Source of the DNA: Glycine soja
Lineage: Eukaryota > Streptophyta > Magnoliopsida > Fabales > Fabaceae
Direction: 5' to 3'
Length of the DNA stretch: 64,000 nucleotides
Assembly: GCF_004193775.1 (NCBI RefSeq)
Contig: NC_041018.1
Location: 30,277,940-30,341,939 of the forward strand
The notes below the pieces were generated by a model. That model saw nothing but the letters and a program-made list of their open reading frames with translations. It had not been told where the DNA came from and searched no databases. Made by a program: the position numbers and the translations under genes. Positions 1-11,318 of the stretch are shown here, piece after piece. How positions within the stretch are numbered: position 1 is the stretch's first letter; each line of letters starts with the position of its first letter.

Positions 1-187
1 GTGTCAACAGGACAGAGAAAAAGTAATCAGGGCCTTGTTTGTATAATTATATAGATAGTATGTGTGTATAAAAGTTAATTTTTGTTTGCCTTACTTTTCA
101 ACATCGTTGGCAATTAATTTATAACTGCTCTTTAATTACTATTAATTAGAAATAATGTTCATGAAGGCATGAAATAACATAAGGAGG

Positions 188-238
<51 letters not shown>

Positions 239-629
239 AGTATATAAATTAAATAACAAATTATTATATATGTCTTTATATAATTGTATAATTTATTTTT
301 AAAAAATTATTGTCATGTATTAAATATATTATTATTATTAGTACTGTTATATTATTATTATTATTTGAAAAAAAAACCTGAAATCAATGAACGTTGTAAC
401 ACTATAAAAATATTTAATTATTCTAAAATGACTATGCTTTTTTTTTTTTTACAAAAGATTTACATAGAACAAAATCAAGGATTGTTGTCAGCAAAAAAAT
501 TGTCACAGTAATGCCGCTGCCATTACTTATTTTTAACAACGATATAATTGTTGCTATCATTTTTATACATATGTTGTTGCCATGAGTAATTTGTAGCAAG
601 CACATGGGGTTGATGGTTTGCAGACTATC
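1..629. other. AT-rich flank without recognised gene
   Basis: This stretch is AT-rich and holds a TA microsatellite, short T and A runs and ATT repeats near 330-365. The only open frame is low-complexity sequence derived from those repeats. I see no domain, tRNA or element terminus that I can name. Confidence 0.6.
191..234. repeat. (TA)n microsatellite
   Basis: About 22 uninterrupted TA units. Such tracts recur in this window inside or beside transposons (8560, 23570, 26260, 34791, 50387). Confidence 0.95.
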
Positions 630-2065
630 TTTTAAAGCAGCCCGTGGATGTGGTGAAAATCTCTTTCTGTAATCTTATCAAGGGTATTTTTTATGACCCT
701 TCTAATATTGTAGAGATTAATGAAACACTTATTCTAAAGATTGAGTCAATAGTTAATATGAAACATTTCATGCCAATAAGTCTATGCAATGTCTCCTACA
801 AGACAATGATCAAGATATTCTCCGCTACATTGAGAAATGTTATGGAAGAGTTAATTAATCCTTGCTAATGTAGTTTTATTCCCAATAGAAACAATGAGGT
901 TAATATTATAATTGCATAGAAAGTTACTCACGTTATGAAAAATAAGAAGGGCCAACAGGGGTGGATGACAATCAAAGTAAATCTGGAAAAGGCATATGAT
1001 AGGCTGAAATAGGAGTTTGTGGTGGATACATTGAGACATATTGAATTTCCTGAAAGTTTTGTCAATTTGATTATATGGTGCATTTTATCCCCTTCCTTCT
1101 AGGTTTTGTGGAATGGAGAAGATCTTGAAAAATTGCTTCCTTCCAGAGGAGTCTGGGCAGAGGAATCCTATCTCCCTATATCTATTTGTTCTTTGCATTA
1201 AGAGATTATTTCACTATTAATCACGCAGTGGAGAGAAAAATTTGGAAGCCTATTCATTTATCTAAAGGTGGTCCGAAAATTCCTTACCTTGCTTTTGCAA
1301 ATGATCTTCTACTTTTTGCAGAAGTAAACTTGGAGAAGTGAATGCTGACAAAACTAGAATTTTCTTCTCTTATAATGTTCACTAGAATATTATAGATAAT
1401 ATTGTGCACAAAGTTGGCTTTCAGAGGACGATAAACCTTGGGAAGTATCTTGGTGTCCCTCTCCACCATGACAAAGTGTCCAAGCAAAACCATTAGTTTA
1501 TTATTGAAAAAATTAATCAAAGGTTGAGCAATTGGAAAGTGTCCAATTTATCCATAGCAGGTAGAGTAACTTTAATTAACAAAAGCTATTATTCAAGCCA
1601 TGTCTACCTATGTGATGCAAACTACTCTATTATTGTCTTTGGTGTGTGAAGAAATTGATAAAAAAATGCCATGATTTTGTTTGGGGCCACACAAGTACCT
1701 CTAGCCCAATTCATTGGTGAAATTGGGATTCTATATGTATTCCAAAAAAATGGCGGCCTTGGTTTGAGGAAAGCTAGTGTTATGAACCAAGTTTTTTTAA
1801 CGAAGGTGGGGTGAAAATTATGTGTAGGACCTACGTACAAGTTGCACGTGCAAAATACAAATGTGGTAATGATGTACTATTGATAAGCATCGGGTTAGAA
1901 CTAATTTATGGAGGGGAATTGTGAAGTGTTGGGATAAGTTATTGCCAAATATGACCTAGAGAGTGGGCAATGGTAGAACAATGCGGTTTTGGAAAGATAA
2001 CTAGGTCCCAAGTAAGCTAGATCAATATCGAAGTGGACAAACCAGTCATGGGGAGAACATTCTAG
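630..2065 (+). pseudogene. LINE (L1-type) reverse transcriptase remnant
   Basis: Reverse transcriptase of a non-LTR retrotransposon, which would copy its RNA at a nicked target site. The translation, pieced from several frames, shows the LINE order: PISLCNVSYKTMIKIF near 770-820, ELINPC then SFIPNRN (850-890), MTIKVNLEKAYDRL (967-1005), a degraded PSRGV-type block (1140-1150), then LAFANDLLLFAE (1288-1323), where the catalytic YADD/FADD box has become FAND. Further on are the conserved post-RT segment (VSNLSIAGRVTLINKA, 1540-1590) and a zf-RVT-like tail (LWRGIVKCWDKLLPNM, 1908-1955). Many stops and frameshifts break it, and the 5' endonuclease part and a poly-A tail are absent. Assignment to LINE is firm; the subfamily is unknown. 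Confidence 0.85.
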
Positions 2066-2124
2066 TATGTTTTTATGTCAATTCCGGTTGGTTTCATTTA
2101 AAAAAGACAAAATATTTTTTAAAA

Positions 2125-2422
2125 AAAATTATAAAAACAACATCGGTTCTGCCAAAACTGATGTTGTAATGTGCTATACAACATCAGTTCTCCCCAATAC
2201 TGATGTGGTATAGTAGCAAACACAACATCGGTTCTGCCAAAACCAATGTTGTTATACCACATCAATTTTGGGGAGAACCGATATTGTATAATAGATTTCA
2301 ATATCGGTTTTTATAACCGATATAAAAATGAACTATTTTTAACGACAATCATTTCAACATTTGTTCAAACTGATATTGAATGTCCTCTAAAACTGATGTT
2401 AATGACCTATTTTTTAGTAGTG
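2125..2422. mobile_element. Terminal region of a CACTA (En/Spm-like) DNA transposon
   Basis: The right edge reads TTTTTTAGTAGTG, whose complement CACTACTAAAAAA is a CACTA terminal repeat. Inside it lie the clustered subterminal repeats expected of this superfamily: ACATCGGTT/AACCGATGT-type units in both orientations at about 2139, 2156, 2180, 2198, 2222, 2240, 2274 and 2310, where the family's transposase accessory protein would bind. No matching left terminus and no transposase were found, so this is one end only. The LINE remnant lies directly against it, either nested within a larger CACTA or joined by deletion. Confidence 0.75.
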
Positions 2423-3264
2423 AAAACATAAGGAGGATTGTTTTCAAAAGAAAGGTCGAGAAAATTGTACTATTAGAAGTTGATTAATTCACTTATGTGT
2501 GTAATGTATACACGGGTTCTGAATTTATATATTATAAATTAATAAATATATAGATACTTGTATTTAAATCAATAGCAAAGACTAATAAGCTCTATTTGAA
2601 CATTGAAGCATTATTTGGTAGTGAGACTCTCTTTACTACGATCCAATAACTTTATAGTCCATTCTATGTTTTTCAATTCATTGTAGGTTTACTTTTCAAA
2701 GATTTTTAATTAGACCCCACTCTTGCGACTAGAATTGTGGTGGAAAATAGAAAAGAAACATTAATTTATTTTTAGAATTATATTTTGGAGTCATTAAATT
2801 TTTAAAAAGTTTGGAAATCCTTTTATAAAAAAAAATTACAAAAACCAAGTTTAATTGGACAAAGAGTAGAAACTTAATCCTACAACAATCTTACTACTAA
2901 GTCTATAAAAAAACAATTGTCTAGTAATTGCTAAAATTGTTTTTTTTACTACAATGATGGCCATAAAAATTGAATATAAGTCCTCAACATCTAATTTAAC
3001 TCCCTATACCACTAGACTAATCCTATATGGTTCTTATGCTATTATTGTTATTTTTAAAATATTTGTCTTAACCCTGTATATTTTTTTTAAAAATGAAACA
3101 AGGATAATTATTACCAAAACACAATTAAAGTTTATTTTAGTACGATAGTAAATTTTCCTACTTCGATTCGATGTAGCCCTCGGTACAATCAGAAGCTCAA
3201 AGTTATTGCATTCTTAAAAAAAATTGTGAGTTAATTAAAAACAAAAGGTATGGAAACTTAGAAT
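2423..3264. other. AT-rich spacer, nothing recognised
   Basis: No domain, element end or RNA gene is visible between the CACTA terminus and the SIRE-like LTR. The small open frame at 2954-3148 has no recognisable features and is probably chance. Confidence 0.5.
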
Positions 3265-4387
3265 TATTAAGTTAAATGACATTTATGTCTTAAAGACATT
3301 AGTGCTCCTAATTATTTTGATTAGATGCATGTAAATACAAATGATAAAAGGTGCGTCAGATATGCTATCAGATCATGATCTGTCTCTATGCGTCTGAAGT
3401 TTTTGGATGATGCCTTAATAAGACAATATGATATAGCATTTAAACAGTGTATTGAAAACCTTCACTTAATGCTCTATGCCTGAGATTCTTTCATGCAGAA
3501 AACATTCTCCTAGGATCTGTCAAAGTCCTATGAAGAATAAATAATTCTCCTAGAATGGAAGACGTTGATTCTCATCAAAAGGTGTATTTTGTTGTTGCAG
3601 ACCTACTATGATGAAAGAAGTGACTTCTCTGTTGAAGTACAAGACATATTATCCTATTAGCATAGTTTTTGCATGAAAAAAGGACGTGTTGCAACAGACT
3701 CAAGACATCAAACGAAGACCAAAGCGAAGAATCCAACTGTTGAGAGATAACAAATACTTGGACATGAACGCTATATATAGAAGAAGCATTCAAGAAACAA
3801 GACATGAATCACCTACGTGAATCATTCTTTCATTCTTTCATGTAAAGATTTCTGTAAATTCTTGTAAAGGTACAAAGCTCTTAAAACACCTTGTATACCT
3901 TGAGATAAAAGACTAAAAGTGCTAAGTGATATATTCGTCTATTAGACAATCATACTTTAGTCAGTGAGCAATCTTCCAACAAATCTTGTTGATTTGCTTA
4001 GAGCCAGTAGTGACTTGGTAGGACAAAGAATACTGGGTTTAAGTCAAGCTTGGGGTAGAGCTTGCAAGTGTAAGAGCCAGAAATGGTAGTGAAAAATACT
4101 TGTAACTTTGATAAGTTAGTGAAAACTTGGTGGTTGCCAAGAACTAGACGTAGTCTTGAAGTTGAGATCAACCAATATAAATTCTCTGTGTGCTTTCTTG
4201 TTTAACTGAAAAAGGGTTTTTGAATTTTTTTTAGATCTCATATCTTCTTCTTAAAGAAAATTGTTTTTTCTCATCGTCTGATCTATTTATATTCATCAGA
4301 TGATAAAAGTGTTTTACATTCTTAAGAAAAGCCATAGATTTCTAAAATCACAATTCAACCCTCCTTCTTGTGTTATTTTCTTCTATA
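3265..4387 (+). repeat. 5' LTR of the SIRE-like element
   Basis: It matches the 3' LTR at 26342-27128 over most of its length, for example the shared block GACATTTATGTCTTAAAG near its start and the TTTGAATTTNTTTTTNGATCTCA block near its end. The start is aligned to the TG at 26342, although here it reads TA. It is about 1.12 kb, against 0.79 kb for the 3' copy, because the 3' copy lost about 360 bp (the equivalent of 3812-4174). Confidence 0.85.
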
Positions 4388-4390
4388 GTT

Positions 4391-4402
4391 TGGTATCAGA
4401 GC
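4391..4402 (+). other. Primer binding site (tRNA-iMet type)
   Basis: TGGTATCAGAGC starts three bases after the LTR end and is the usual primer site of plant Ty1/copia elements, complementary to the 3' end of initiator methionine tRNA. It fixes the 5' LTR boundary. Confidence 0.9.
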
Positions 4403-4430
4403 TCAGCCTCTAAGGGTTGAGCACTTAACA

Positions 4431-5985
4431 ATGTGTAGAGGAAAAGATCTAGATGACAAATAACCAATGCCAGTTCATCACTGAGGGAACATCTTTCACA
4501 AGATCACCATGCTTCTCTGGCTCATCATCACCAATAGGGATATTCCCATTACTAGACCTGAAGCTGAATGGATAAATGGTGATCTGGCCATTATGGAGCT
4601 CATCACTAAAACCATATTCACTCTGGCATATGCCCTATAAAAAAATAAGTACAACAAGATATGCAGACTGAGAACTACTAAAGAGATTTAGGACTCATTG
4701 AGCATAAACTATAAGAGCACTAAAGATGTCAGACTGAGGAAAGTCATGACTCTAACCAAACATTATGAAAGCTTCATCATGAATGATGGAGAGTCTGTGA
4801 ATGACATGTTTGGAAGACTTCAAGTTCTTCTAAACAATCTAGATGCTCTTAGATAGACGTACTCCAAGGCTTAGATAAACTTAAAGGTGCTAGACAACTT
4901 TCCCGAGGTATGGAAACCCATGACCACAACTAACCAAGAAACAAGAGATCTGAAAAAATCTTGCATGGGATGAGTTGTTAGGAATTTTGATAGTCCATGA
5001 AGTTCAACTTCAAAATAGGGAGCATTTGGAAAAGAAGAATTCTACTACTCTTAAGTTTGAAGAGACAAGCTTAAGAATAGAAGAGCTTGTCCAATGCTCT
5101 AAAAGTGTAGATGCAGGAATTTGATGGACTAGACAACTCTGATGGATTCATAGAAAATGAAGTGGCTCTCATATCTAGGAAGTTCAAATAGATGATGTAG
5201 AAGAAGGGAAAGTTTCAACACTCCTCAAGATGTAAAGGTTCCAGATTAAAAAGAAGAACAAGGAGAAAATCAATGAGATCATCTACCTTGAGTGTAGAAA
5301 GACTGGACATATGAAGGTTAAATGTCCCCAACTAAAGAAGAAGAGATACTCCGGGGACAAGAAGAAGAGAAGTCTGATGGTCACCTAGGATGACTTGGAC
5401 AGTGAGAAGAGTAGTAGTTCAGATGATGAACAAGCCAACATCTATCTTATGGCAGATACAAATGATAAGATCAAGGTAAAAACTTGTTATGAATCTTATA
5501 CCTCTTCTTATGCTTCATCAAATGGTGAAGATATGCCTTATGATGTTCTTCTTTAGAACTGTCATATGATTTTTCTTCAGTGTAAAAAGTTTAAAGAAAA
5601 TTTCAAAGCTTTTGCTTCTAAAAACACTTAATTAAAGAAATCAAATAAGGATCTAAAAAAGAAGATCTATACTCTAGATGAGAGTCTGAGCCTAGCTAGT
5701 AAGATTGATGAAACTTCCATTGTTGAAAAACTAAAGGAAGAAATAACATGTCTTACTAATGACTTTGGAAGTTCCTGGAAAGTTCAAAGACTCTCACCAC
5801 TCTTTTGAAATTCCATTAATACCCCATGATAAGTCTAGCCCAGGCATTGAAAATTGAACAACTTCCACCAAGTCATAGTTTGCTTTAGACAAATGTGACT
5901 TATGTGCTAAATTTGGACATTCCAAGTTTAGATGAATCTATAAGAAGAAATAGATGTCTAAGGGTACTAACTATGCTAGACCTAA
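4431..5985 (+). pseudogene. SIRE-like gag (broken)
   Basis: Capsid/nucleocapsid region of the copia polyprotein. A gag core is readable between stops (EAEWINGDLAIMELITKTIF at about 4562-4620, then VMTLTKHYESFIMNDGESV at 4743-4800 and VNDMFGRLQVLLNNLDALR, the UBN2-like segment). Two CCHC zinc knuckles follow. In the first (about 5290-5330, LECRKTGHMKVKCP) the first cysteine has become tyrosine. In the second (about 5890-5930, KCDLCAKFGHSKFR) the last cysteine position is followed by a stop. Between them is a lysine/glutamate-rich segment that looks like a coiled coil (LKKSNKDLKKKIYTLDESL). Many stops; not functional. Confidence 0.8.
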
Positions 5986-6049
5986 ATAGATATGGGTATT
6001 AAAATCTCAAATAGTGCATATTGCAAATATCTTTGGTAGGAAAAGGCCA

Positions 6050-6290
6050 GGGTTAAAACTAGTACCTGGACACTGGATGCTCACAACAAACGGCAGGGGA
6101 AAGGTCTATGTTCCTAGACCTAAGGCCATATGAAGGAGGAGAAGTTTCCTTTGGAGGCATAGGCAAGGGAAAAATCTCTGGTATAGGTAAAGTTGATATT
6201 CCCTCTCTAGCCTCCATAGATAACGTCTTATATGTTGAAGGTTTGAAGTATAACCTACTTAGCATATGTCAATTTTGAGACAGTGGTTAT
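6050..6290 (+). pseudogene. SIRE-like aspartic protease remnant
   Basis: The aspartic protease that would process the polyprotein. The active-site motif LDTGCS lies at about 6066-6083, followed by ERSMFLDLRPYEGG and the downstream block ASIDNVLYVEGLKYNLLSIC (about 6211-6270), typical of the protease-to-integrase linker in this lineage. The histidine-methionine that usually follows the active site is altered. It needs frame changes to read and is a pseudogene. Confidence 0.8.
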
Positions 6291-7260
6291 GTTATTTCCT
6301 TCAACAAAGACAAGTGAATAGTCAATACAAAATATGACAAGTCTCTTTTTACCACCAAACGACACAACAATCTATATGAGGCTGATATGATAGATCTTAG
6401 TGAATAGAATGTAACATGTTTGTTATCCAGAGAAGATGAAAGATGTCTTCTTTGGCATAAAAGACTTGGGCATGTCAACTTAAAACATATTTCAAAACTA
6501 TCCAAAAAGGATTTAGTTAAAGGATTGCCCAAGATCTGTTGGAAAACTCATGTTCTCTATGAAGCATGTCTGCAAGGGAAACAAATCAAAACTTCTTTTA
6601 AATCTAAAGATGTTTTTTCCACTTCCAAGCCATTACAACTATTGCACATAGATCTATTTGGACCAACTAGAATGTTGAGTATAGGAGGAAAGAAGTATGG
6701 CTTTGTCATAGTTGATGACTATTCAAGATATACTTAGGTATACGTCCTTGCTCATAAGCACAAGTTTTTCAAGGTCTTTGAAATATTTTGTAACAAACTT
6801 TTGCATCTCTTATATTAGGAGTGACCATGGAATTGAGTTTGAAAATGCTGAGTTTAGATCATTTTGTGAAAATAATGATATTTTTCGCAACTTCTTTTCA
6901 TCGAGTACACCTCAACAAAATGGGATAGTTGAAAGGAAAAACAAAACTCTACAAGAGATGACTAGAACCATGCTTTGTGAAAAGTCACTTCCTAAACACT
7001 TTTGGGAAAAAATAGTTAATACAACATGCTATGTTCAGAACAGAATATTGATCAAATTGTTGATAAAAAAAGGCTCCCTGTGATTTATGGAGAGGAAGAA
7101 TACCTAATATTTCATACTTTCATCCATTTGGATGTGAGTGTTTTATCTTGAACACTAAAGATCAACTAGCTAAGTTCGATTCTAAAGTGAATAAAAAGGA
7201 TTTTTCTTGGATTTTCTTATACATCTAAAGCATATAGGATTTTTAACACTAGAACTTTAG
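6291..7260 (+). pseudogene. SIRE-like integrase remnant
   Basis: Integrase inserts the cDNA into the genome. The zinc-binding start is visible (CLLWHKRLGHVNLKHISKL at about 6441-6497). The core follows: LLHIDLFGPTRM (first catalytic Asp, about 6640), IRSDHGIEFENAEFRSFC (second Asp, about 6820) and PQQNGIVERKNKTLQEMTR (catalytic Glu, about 6925). A frameshift falls near 6737 and another after 7060. The GKSL-type C-terminal extension (TSKAYRIFNTRTLVAEESIH at about 7221) is in yet another frame. Catalytic residues are still present but the gene is broken. Confidence 0.85.
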
Positions 7261-7439
7261 TTGCAGAAGAATCCATTCATGTGAAATTTAATAATGGACT
7301 AATGTCTGATAAGAGACTATTAGATCTTAAGGATGATTTTGCAGATATGCAAATATGATTGTCTATACCTCCTAAAGAAAGAGAAATTAAACAGTATGAA
7401 GAAATTCTTCCTTAGACTGAAAAATCTTTAGATCATAAG

Positions 7440-7791
7440 CATCAGACGAAGGGCTGGAAGTTTGTCTACCATCATCCACATGATCAGATCATTGGAGATT
7501 ATACTGAACGAGTCAAGACCAAATCATCATTCAAAGATCTTGTTTCATGTACTCTTGTGTCTGAAATAGAGTCCAAGACCATAGAGGAAGCTTTGATAGA
7601 TGATGAATGGATCATTGCTATGGAAGAAAAGCTTCACCATTTTACCAGAAACAACGTCTAAACTCTTGTTCCCAAACCTAAAAACAAGAGCATAATTGGA
7701 ACAAGATGGGTATTCAGAAATAAATTGGATGAAAAAGGAAAGGTGGCAAGAAATAAAGCTAGGTTAGTAGCTCAAGGATATAACCAACAAG
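7440..7791 (+). pseudogene. SIRE-like reverse transcriptase, N-terminal part
   Basis: Reads KTKSSFKDLVSCTLVSEIE, EALIDDEWIIAMEEKLHHF, TLVPKPKNKSIIGTRWVFR and DEKGKVARNKARLVAQGY, the start of the copia RT domain. It stops at 7791 where a TG...CA insertion begins, and the frame resumes at 13326 with [19 protein letters not shown]. The shared pentamer (acaag here, gcaag at 13321-13325) is the target duplication. One in-frame stop (TAA for a Trp/Gln-type codon) is at about 7660. Confidence 0.88.
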
Positions 7792-8203
7792 TGTTGGATC
7801 GAGTGGCCTCAGAATAATTAAGAAGGGGGGTTGAATTAATTATTCCTAAACCTTTACTAATTAAAAATTTACTCTTCTAAGGCTTTTACTTATGTTGTTA
7901 AGAGAATAAGGAGTAGAAGAGAAACTTAACCAAAAGTAAAAGCGGAAATTAAAATGCATAGCGGAAAGTAAAAAAGTAGGGAAGAAGGAGACAAACACAC
8001 AAGAGTTTTTATACTGGTTCGGCCACAACCCATGCCTACATCCAGTCCCCAAGCGACCTGCGGTCCTTGAGATTTCTTTCAACCTTGTAAAAATCCTTTT
8101 ACAAGCAAAGATCCACAAGGGATGTACCCTCCCTTGTTCTCTTTGAACCTAGTGGATGTACCCTCCACTAGAAACAACCCAAGTAGATGTACCCTCTACT
8201 TGT

Positions 8204-8411
8204 ACCACAAAGGATGTACCCTCTAATGTGTTAAGACAAAGATCTCAGGCGGTTAAACCTTTGATACTTTGTGAATGGGGATACAAAAGAATTCTCAGGC
8301 GGTTAGTACCACAAAGGATGTACCCTCTAATGTGTTAAGACAAAGATCTCAGGCGGTTAAACCTTTGATACTTTGTGAATAGGGATACAAAAGAATTCTC
8401 AGGCGGTTAGT
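8204..8411. repeat. 104-bp direct tandem duplication
   Basis: Units 8204-8307 and 8308-8411 differ by one base that I could see (AATGGGGATA versus AATAGGGATA), so the duplication is recent. The region also holds five GGATGTACCCTC-type motifs at shorter spacing (8123-8340), each followed by a partly complementary stretch. Confidence 0.93.
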
Positions 8412-8555
8412 CCTTTGAAAACTTTTGTATAAGGGAAAGGGAAGAATCAAAAGAATTCTCAGACTGTGTCGTTTTGAATTCTTTGACAAGGGAGAAGGGA
8501 GACACATGTGACATCCTAGAATTTCTACCCGGAATTTTGTAAGTGTTACATTTTA

Positions 8556-8559
<4 letters not shown>

Positions 8560-8602
<43 letters not shown>
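8560..8602. repeat. (AT)n microsatellite
   Basis: About 21 AT units near the left end of the 3.8-kb solo LTR. Confidence 0.95.
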
Positions 8603-8606
<4 letters not shown>

Positions 8607-10888
8607 CAGTGTATATATATATATTCTTGGTAGAAGTATGTACATTGGGGGAAAGATACGCGGGTTAGACTAATTAACGAAGAGTAATCCATAATTGGAT
8701 AGTTATAGATTAATTCGCAATTAATTAGTCTAAAATTTATTGTTTTGCGTGCAACTTAAAATTTAACAAAACCAACCTCTGAACCATGCTCAGGGTCTCA
8801 TTCTGAGCGTTTTGATATATATATTGCCTACTTTCGAAAACGGGCCTCGACGGGTGTAGAGAAACGCGAGGAATTGGAACCAGAGAGGCGGCATGCAAAC
8901 CGAGGCCGAATTTCAGCATCCAAAAGGTCAAAATTTTTCTCCTTTGTGGCTGAGTATGAAGTCAAATCAAGGGAAAATGGTGGGCCCTTATTGCTCCACT
9001 TAAAATGGGACATGTGGCATTGCTAAAAAAAAGGAAAAGAAAATCTTTTTTTAAAAAACAGGCCAAAATCTTCTTTCTCTTCATTCAGAAATTTCAGCAG
9101 CTCTTCTTCTCCCTTCCACGTAGCTTTTCTTCTTCCTTCTTCTCCACCATTGAAGCCTCCATTGAAGCTCTAAAATTGCTCATCATTTCTACTCCAAATT
9201 GCAAAGAGAAGCCATTTTCGGAGTCTTGAAGCACACCTCTACTTCGTGGGGCTTCAAATTTCAGGTATGGGTGGACTTCTTCTCACATGAAATTCGTGGG
9301 TGTTGAGTTTTTGGGAGTTATGATGGGTAGTTCTACTAGGTTATTGCCTTAGGGTAGTTATTTGTGAAGGAATTTGTTGAAATCATGCAAAACTTGACAT
9401 GTTTGATGTGAGTAAAGCTACCCATTCTGTTTTAGGATTTTATGATGATGCTTTGTGATATTTGTATGCTGAAATTGTTGATAGAAAACTGGTAGAGATG
9501 ATGGGGAGAGTTAACTTAGGGTTAAATGTGAGAATGATAATGTTGTAGGTAGAAAAGTGTGAGATTTTGAGGGTTAGAGAAGCCAAATTTGGGGTTAGTG
9601 GAAATTGGAGTCTAAAGTGAGTTGATCCTAGTTTAAAATGTCAATTTGGACTTGTAGAAAAGCTTGGGCAGAGCAAATAAGAAAAATGAGTGACAAATGT
9701 GAAAGAAAAGAGCCATTTCTAGGGTGAATTGGGTGTTGAGAGGTCAAATTTTGAATCGGTGGAGTTTTTGCCTAAAAACCAGTTTGAGCAAGTCTAAATC
9801 AATGTTATAGACTTGATTAAGATGAGAGTTTACCCCAAAATTACCCAATTCTCATTTTCACTTCTCAAACCTTGAAAATTCACTAAATTGATGGGTTTTG
9901 GATACCTAGATTTTGATTTACCTTGATCTGAAGTTTGTTTTTGGTTTAAATATGATTTATACATGATTGAGGACTTGTAGGATCCAATTTGAGCAAAATT
10001 GGATGTGGCCAAGTGGGATTTCGAAATCTGCCATAGTATGCAAAAAAATGCTGTCAGAATTGTGCAGTAGTTTTTTTTAACAGTGCAGAAAATGCTTGTG
10101 CATCACTAGTCACGGGAAAAGTAGTACATATCGTGTTCTAGATGTTTTCTAGCAGATCCCAACGGTCAAAATGTATATTTATGTACTAGGAATCTGCAGT
10201 AAAATTTTCAAGGCGATCCAACGGTTAACAAATCGGAACGAAGAGAATGTTACTGGGGTATATGAGTAAGGAAAGCTGTGGTATTTGAATGAGTTTTGGA
10301 CAGAGTTTTCTGCCTCTACTCTGTTTTCTTGGTTTAGGGTAGTTCATGATAAATTGAATTGAATTTTTGGATATTGTGGAATCTTGGAGGGGTTGATGGG
10401 GACCCGGTGCTGAGAGGAACGAGGATAAGGGCTAGGTGGGAGTGCGTGAGCTCAATTTGAAGGTGGGCAACTGGGGATGGTATGTTTATGTTTGATTTGT
10501 GGAAATGGGAGAGTTGATTTGTGCCATCGCCCAATCGCCACCTAGTACCACATATGATGGGTGCCCCATAATCCACTAAGCTTGATGTGAGAAAGCGTGG
10601 AAGAGTCAGTCTTCCTACTTTTGTTTGTTGACCACAGAGTGGTACTTGGAGATATGCCGCGGGGGTCAAGAGACCTTGGGGACGTCAGGTGGGGTGCTAT
10701 TGCCCAAAACCAAGCTTGACTAATCCCGACCCAACCCGGGCGTAGTCAGTCAATGAGAACCTGTGATGTAACTAAACAGGCGAGCTCCTGGCAGTCAACC
10801 AATAAAAGAACAAAGTCCACGAAGCAAGGAAGCTTGTGTGGCGGATAGCCAGCTATGTATCTTGGGTGGTATCTGGAAATTAGCCTCT

Positions 10889-11189
10889 GGTAATCGATTA
10901 CCATTCGTGGGTAATCGATTACAGGGCTTAAAAATGGAGACAGGATGTTAAATGGCCTCTGGTAATCGATTACCAAGGGTGTGTAATCGATTACACAGGG
11001 TGATAGGGCACTGGTAATCAATTACCAGTTGGGTGTAATCGATTACACAGTGTTACCTGCTACTGGTAATCGATTACCATTTAGGTGTAATCGATTACAC
11101 AGTGTAATTTTTAGTTTCCCATGTGCAAAGGCTGTGTAATTTGTTTTTGGGCACTGGTAATCGATTACATACTTTGGTAATCGATTACC
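10889..11189. promoter_or_regulatory. Array of five paired GGTAATCGATTACC palindromes
   Basis: Palindrome centres at 10895.5/10916.5, 10967.5/10988.5, 11019.5/11040.5, 11071.5/11092.5 and 11162.5/11182.5 give within-pair distances of 21, 21, 21, 21 and 20 bp. The first four pairs are themselves 51-52 bp apart. The left member is usually GGTAATCGATTACC and the right GTGTAATCGATTACAC. Regularity at both scales suggests selected protein-binding sites rather than simple repeats. The array ends 130 bp before the reading frame at 11319. Confidence 0.75.
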
Positions 11190-11318
11190 AGAGAGGAAAT
11201 CGCTTGAAAAAGACATTTTGATTATGCGTAGCCGTTATGGGATGCATTGTATTGTTACCTGTTGTTAGATTTCTTGTGAAAGAGTCTACCCCCTTTCTTT
11301 TACCTCTTGTAGATCGCG

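Noticed and set aside
395..412. Possible left CACTA terminus (CACTATAAAAA)
   Set aside because: It matches only the first five bases of the right terminus (CACTACTAAAAAA) in a usable way, and no subterminal repeats follow.
9005..9229. 74-codon frame in the 3.8-kb LTR
   Set aside because: Pyrimidine-rich sequence giving Phe/Ser/Lys runs; no start context or domain.
10889..11189. CRISPR-like array
   Set aside because: Regular palindromes with spacers, but in a plant LTR, with palindromes paired at 20-21 bp, no cas genes and no unique 30-bp spacers.
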